From: Bacillota bacterium
Lineage (GTDB): Bacteria > Bacillota > Dehalobacteriia > UBA4068 > UBA4997
Direction: 5' to 3'
DNA: 6,852 bases
NCBI GenBank assembly: GCA_017398165.1
Contig: JAFQHB010000070.1
Coordinates: forward strand, 1 to 6,852
The notes beneath the pieces are model-generated. The model made no database searches. It saw only the letters and a program-made list of their open reading frames with translations, and had not been told where the DNA came from. Of this stretch, positions 6,164-6,852 are shown piece after piece. Made by a program: the position numbers and the translations under genes. Every line of letters starts with the position of its first letter. The stretch's first letter is position 1.

Positions 6164-6388
6164 TTGGCAAGAAAATTTGCAGTTTCCATCAATGTGGAGC
6201 ATTGTAAGGCCTGCGGTATTTGTATGGCTTTGTGCCCGAAGGGGATATTGCGTGCCAGACATGATGGCAGAGTAGAGGTAGTGGATGAATCGGCGTGCAT
6301 TGGCTGCAACAGCTGCTCGGTGCATTGTCCGGATTTTTGTTTTGAGATCAAAGAGCGTATCAATAAGGAAGAGGAGGCGCAGGATTGA
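6164..6388 (+). CDS. korD: 2-oxoacid:ferredoxin oxidoreductase, delta (ferredoxin-like) subunit
   Basis: A 74-residue protein with two [4Fe-4S] motifs: CKACGICMALCP (Cys 14, 17, 20, 24) and CIGCNSCSVHCP (Cys 45, 48, 51, 55), plus an extra Cys 59. It is the electron-transfer subunit of a KorDABC-type complex, passing electrons from the catalytic alpha/beta subunits to soluble ferredoxin in the cytoplasm. TTG 6164 is chosen as start. It gives MARKFAV..., like related subunits, and AAAGGGG (6148-6154) lies 9 bp ahead. ATG 6155 directly abuts that site with no spacing, and GTG 6137 has no site and lies in the hairpin; neither can be excluded. The stop overlaps the korA start by one base, indicating translational coupling. 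The substrate is deduced from the neighbouring alpha subunit. Stand-alone, it could only be called a 4Fe-4S protein. Confidence 0.88.
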   Translation: MARKFAVSINVEHCKACGICMALCPKGILRARHDGRVEVVDESACIGCNSCSVHCPDFCFEIKERINKEEEAQD

Positions 6389-6852
6389 TGTCTAAGAATG
6401 TCGTATTGATGCAGGGCAACGAGGCCTGCGCTTTGGGTGCTATCAAAGCGGGTGCATCGTTCTTTGGCGGGTATCCCATTACCCCCAGTACCGAGATCGC
6501 AGAGTATATCGCCAAGGAGTTCCCCAGGCTGGGGCGTTATTTTATGCAGATGGAGGATGAGATCGCCTCTATCGGTGCGATGATCGGTGCCTCCATCGTG
6601 GGGCACAAGGCCTTTACCGCAACGTCCGGCCCCGGTTTCTCGCTGATGCAGGAATTGATCGGTTATGCAGCGGTGACCGAGGTGCCTTTGGTCATTATCA
6701 ACGTTATGCGCTTTGGCCCGAGTACCGGCCTGCCGACTCTGCCGCAATCGGGTGATATTATGCAGGCACGCTGGGGCACGCACGGTGATCACAGCATTAT
6801 CGCACTTTCGCCTTCCTCGGTAAAAGAGGCTTATTATGAGACTATCCGTGCA
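6388..6852 (+). CDS. korA: 2-oxoacid:ferredoxin oxidoreductase alpha subunit, probably 2-oxoglutarate type (3' end outside window)
   Basis: The frame runs from ATG 6388 to the window edge without a stop; 155 of the usual 350-380 residues are visible. The start overlaps the korD stop (TGATG), and GAGGAGG (6371-6377) lies 10 bp ahead. The visible part is the N-terminal pyrimidine-binding domain, with GGYPITPSTEIAEYIA (27-42), MEDE (55-58, with the glutamate expected to contact thiamine diphosphate), TATSGPGFSLMQE (77-89), FGPSTGLPT (109-117) and GDIMQARWGTHGDH (122-135). The last stretch is typical of KorA/OorA rather than VorB or PorA. With KorB, KorC and KorD the complex converts 2-oxoglutarate, CoA and oxidised ferredoxin to succinyl-CoA, CO2 and reduced ferredoxin, or the reverse. 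MRFG stands before PSTG, where many relatives have QRGG. Family assignment is strong, substrate moderate. korB and korC are expected downstream but not seen. Confidence 0.9.
   Translation, partial: MSKNVVLMQGNEACALGAIKAGASFFGGYPITPSTEIAEYIAKEFPRLGRYFMQMEDEIASIGAMIGASIVGHKAFTATSGPGFSLMQELIGYAAVTEVPLVIINVMRFGPSTGLPTLPQSGDIMQARWGTHGDHSIIALSPSSVKEAYYETIRA

Noticed and set aside
5871..6170. 99-codon minus-strand frame across the kor leader
   Set aside because: Composition is not protein-like, no ribosome-binding site was identified, and it overlaps the promoter-driven leader in the opposite direction.
6091..6207. 38-codon frame from ATG 6091 with AGG 7 bp ahead, overlapping korD
   Set aside because: About 15 of its codons are an out-of-frame shadow of korD, and the rest coincides with the hairpin. 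The peptide resembles nothing recognisable. Leader translation remains possible but unsupported.
1..6852. Mobile elements, CRISPR arrays, tRNA or rRNA genes
   Set aside because: No transposase, regularly spaced direct repeats, tRNA-like cloverleaf or rRNA sequence was seen on reading both strands.

Overview
The window looks like chromosomal DNA from an anaerobic, endospore-forming member of the Bacillota (Clostridia or a spore-forming Negativicute; the sequence alone does not decide). Three things point there. The 5' end is the C-terminal part of a GerAB-type spore germinant receptor permease. The yerC - pcrA - ligA order resembles the Bacillus subtilis yerC-pcrB-pcrA-ligA neighbourhood, without pcrB. 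The 3' end opens a ferredoxin-dependent 2-oxoacid oxidoreductase operon typical of anaerobes. All genes are on the + strand. Coding DNA is GC-rich and uses CTG/TTG leucine codons almost exclusively, while the intergenic DNA is clearly AT-rich.

Layout: 1-705, end of a GerAB-like membrane protein. 706-971, an AT-rich spacer with an orphan ribosome-binding site and a candidate yerC promoter lying inside a large imperfect palindrome. 972-1280, YerC/YecD TrpR-like DNA-binding protein. 1281-1451, spacer with no convincing promoter. 1452-3698, PcrA/UvrD-type helicase. 3749-5740, NAD+-dependent DNA ligase LigA. 5741-6163, a 423-bp gap with a near-consensus sigma-A promoter followed by a long, apparently structured leader. 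6164-6388, KorD-like two-cluster ferredoxin subunit with a TTG start. 6388 to the window end, KorA-like alpha subunit, cut by the window edge and overlapping korD by one base.

Functionally, pcrA and ligA are a DNA repair/replication pair, 50 bp apart and probably co-transcribed. YerC is a likely small regulator just upstream. The korD-korA genes begin an independent metabolic operon for CoA-dependent oxidative decarboxylation of a 2-oxoacid (probably 2-oxoglutarate) with ferredoxin, or the reverse carboxylation. 

The protein genes are ordinary. The least explained part is the roughly 340-nt kor leader: a helix-closed domain right after the start of transcription, a repeated ATTCGGG motif that can compete for one partner, and a strong hairpin next to the korD ribosome-binding site with a possible alternative pairing that hides that site. 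This is the best candidate for an undescribed regulatory RNA. I do not recognise it as a known riboswitch class, and its structure rests on hand pairing only.
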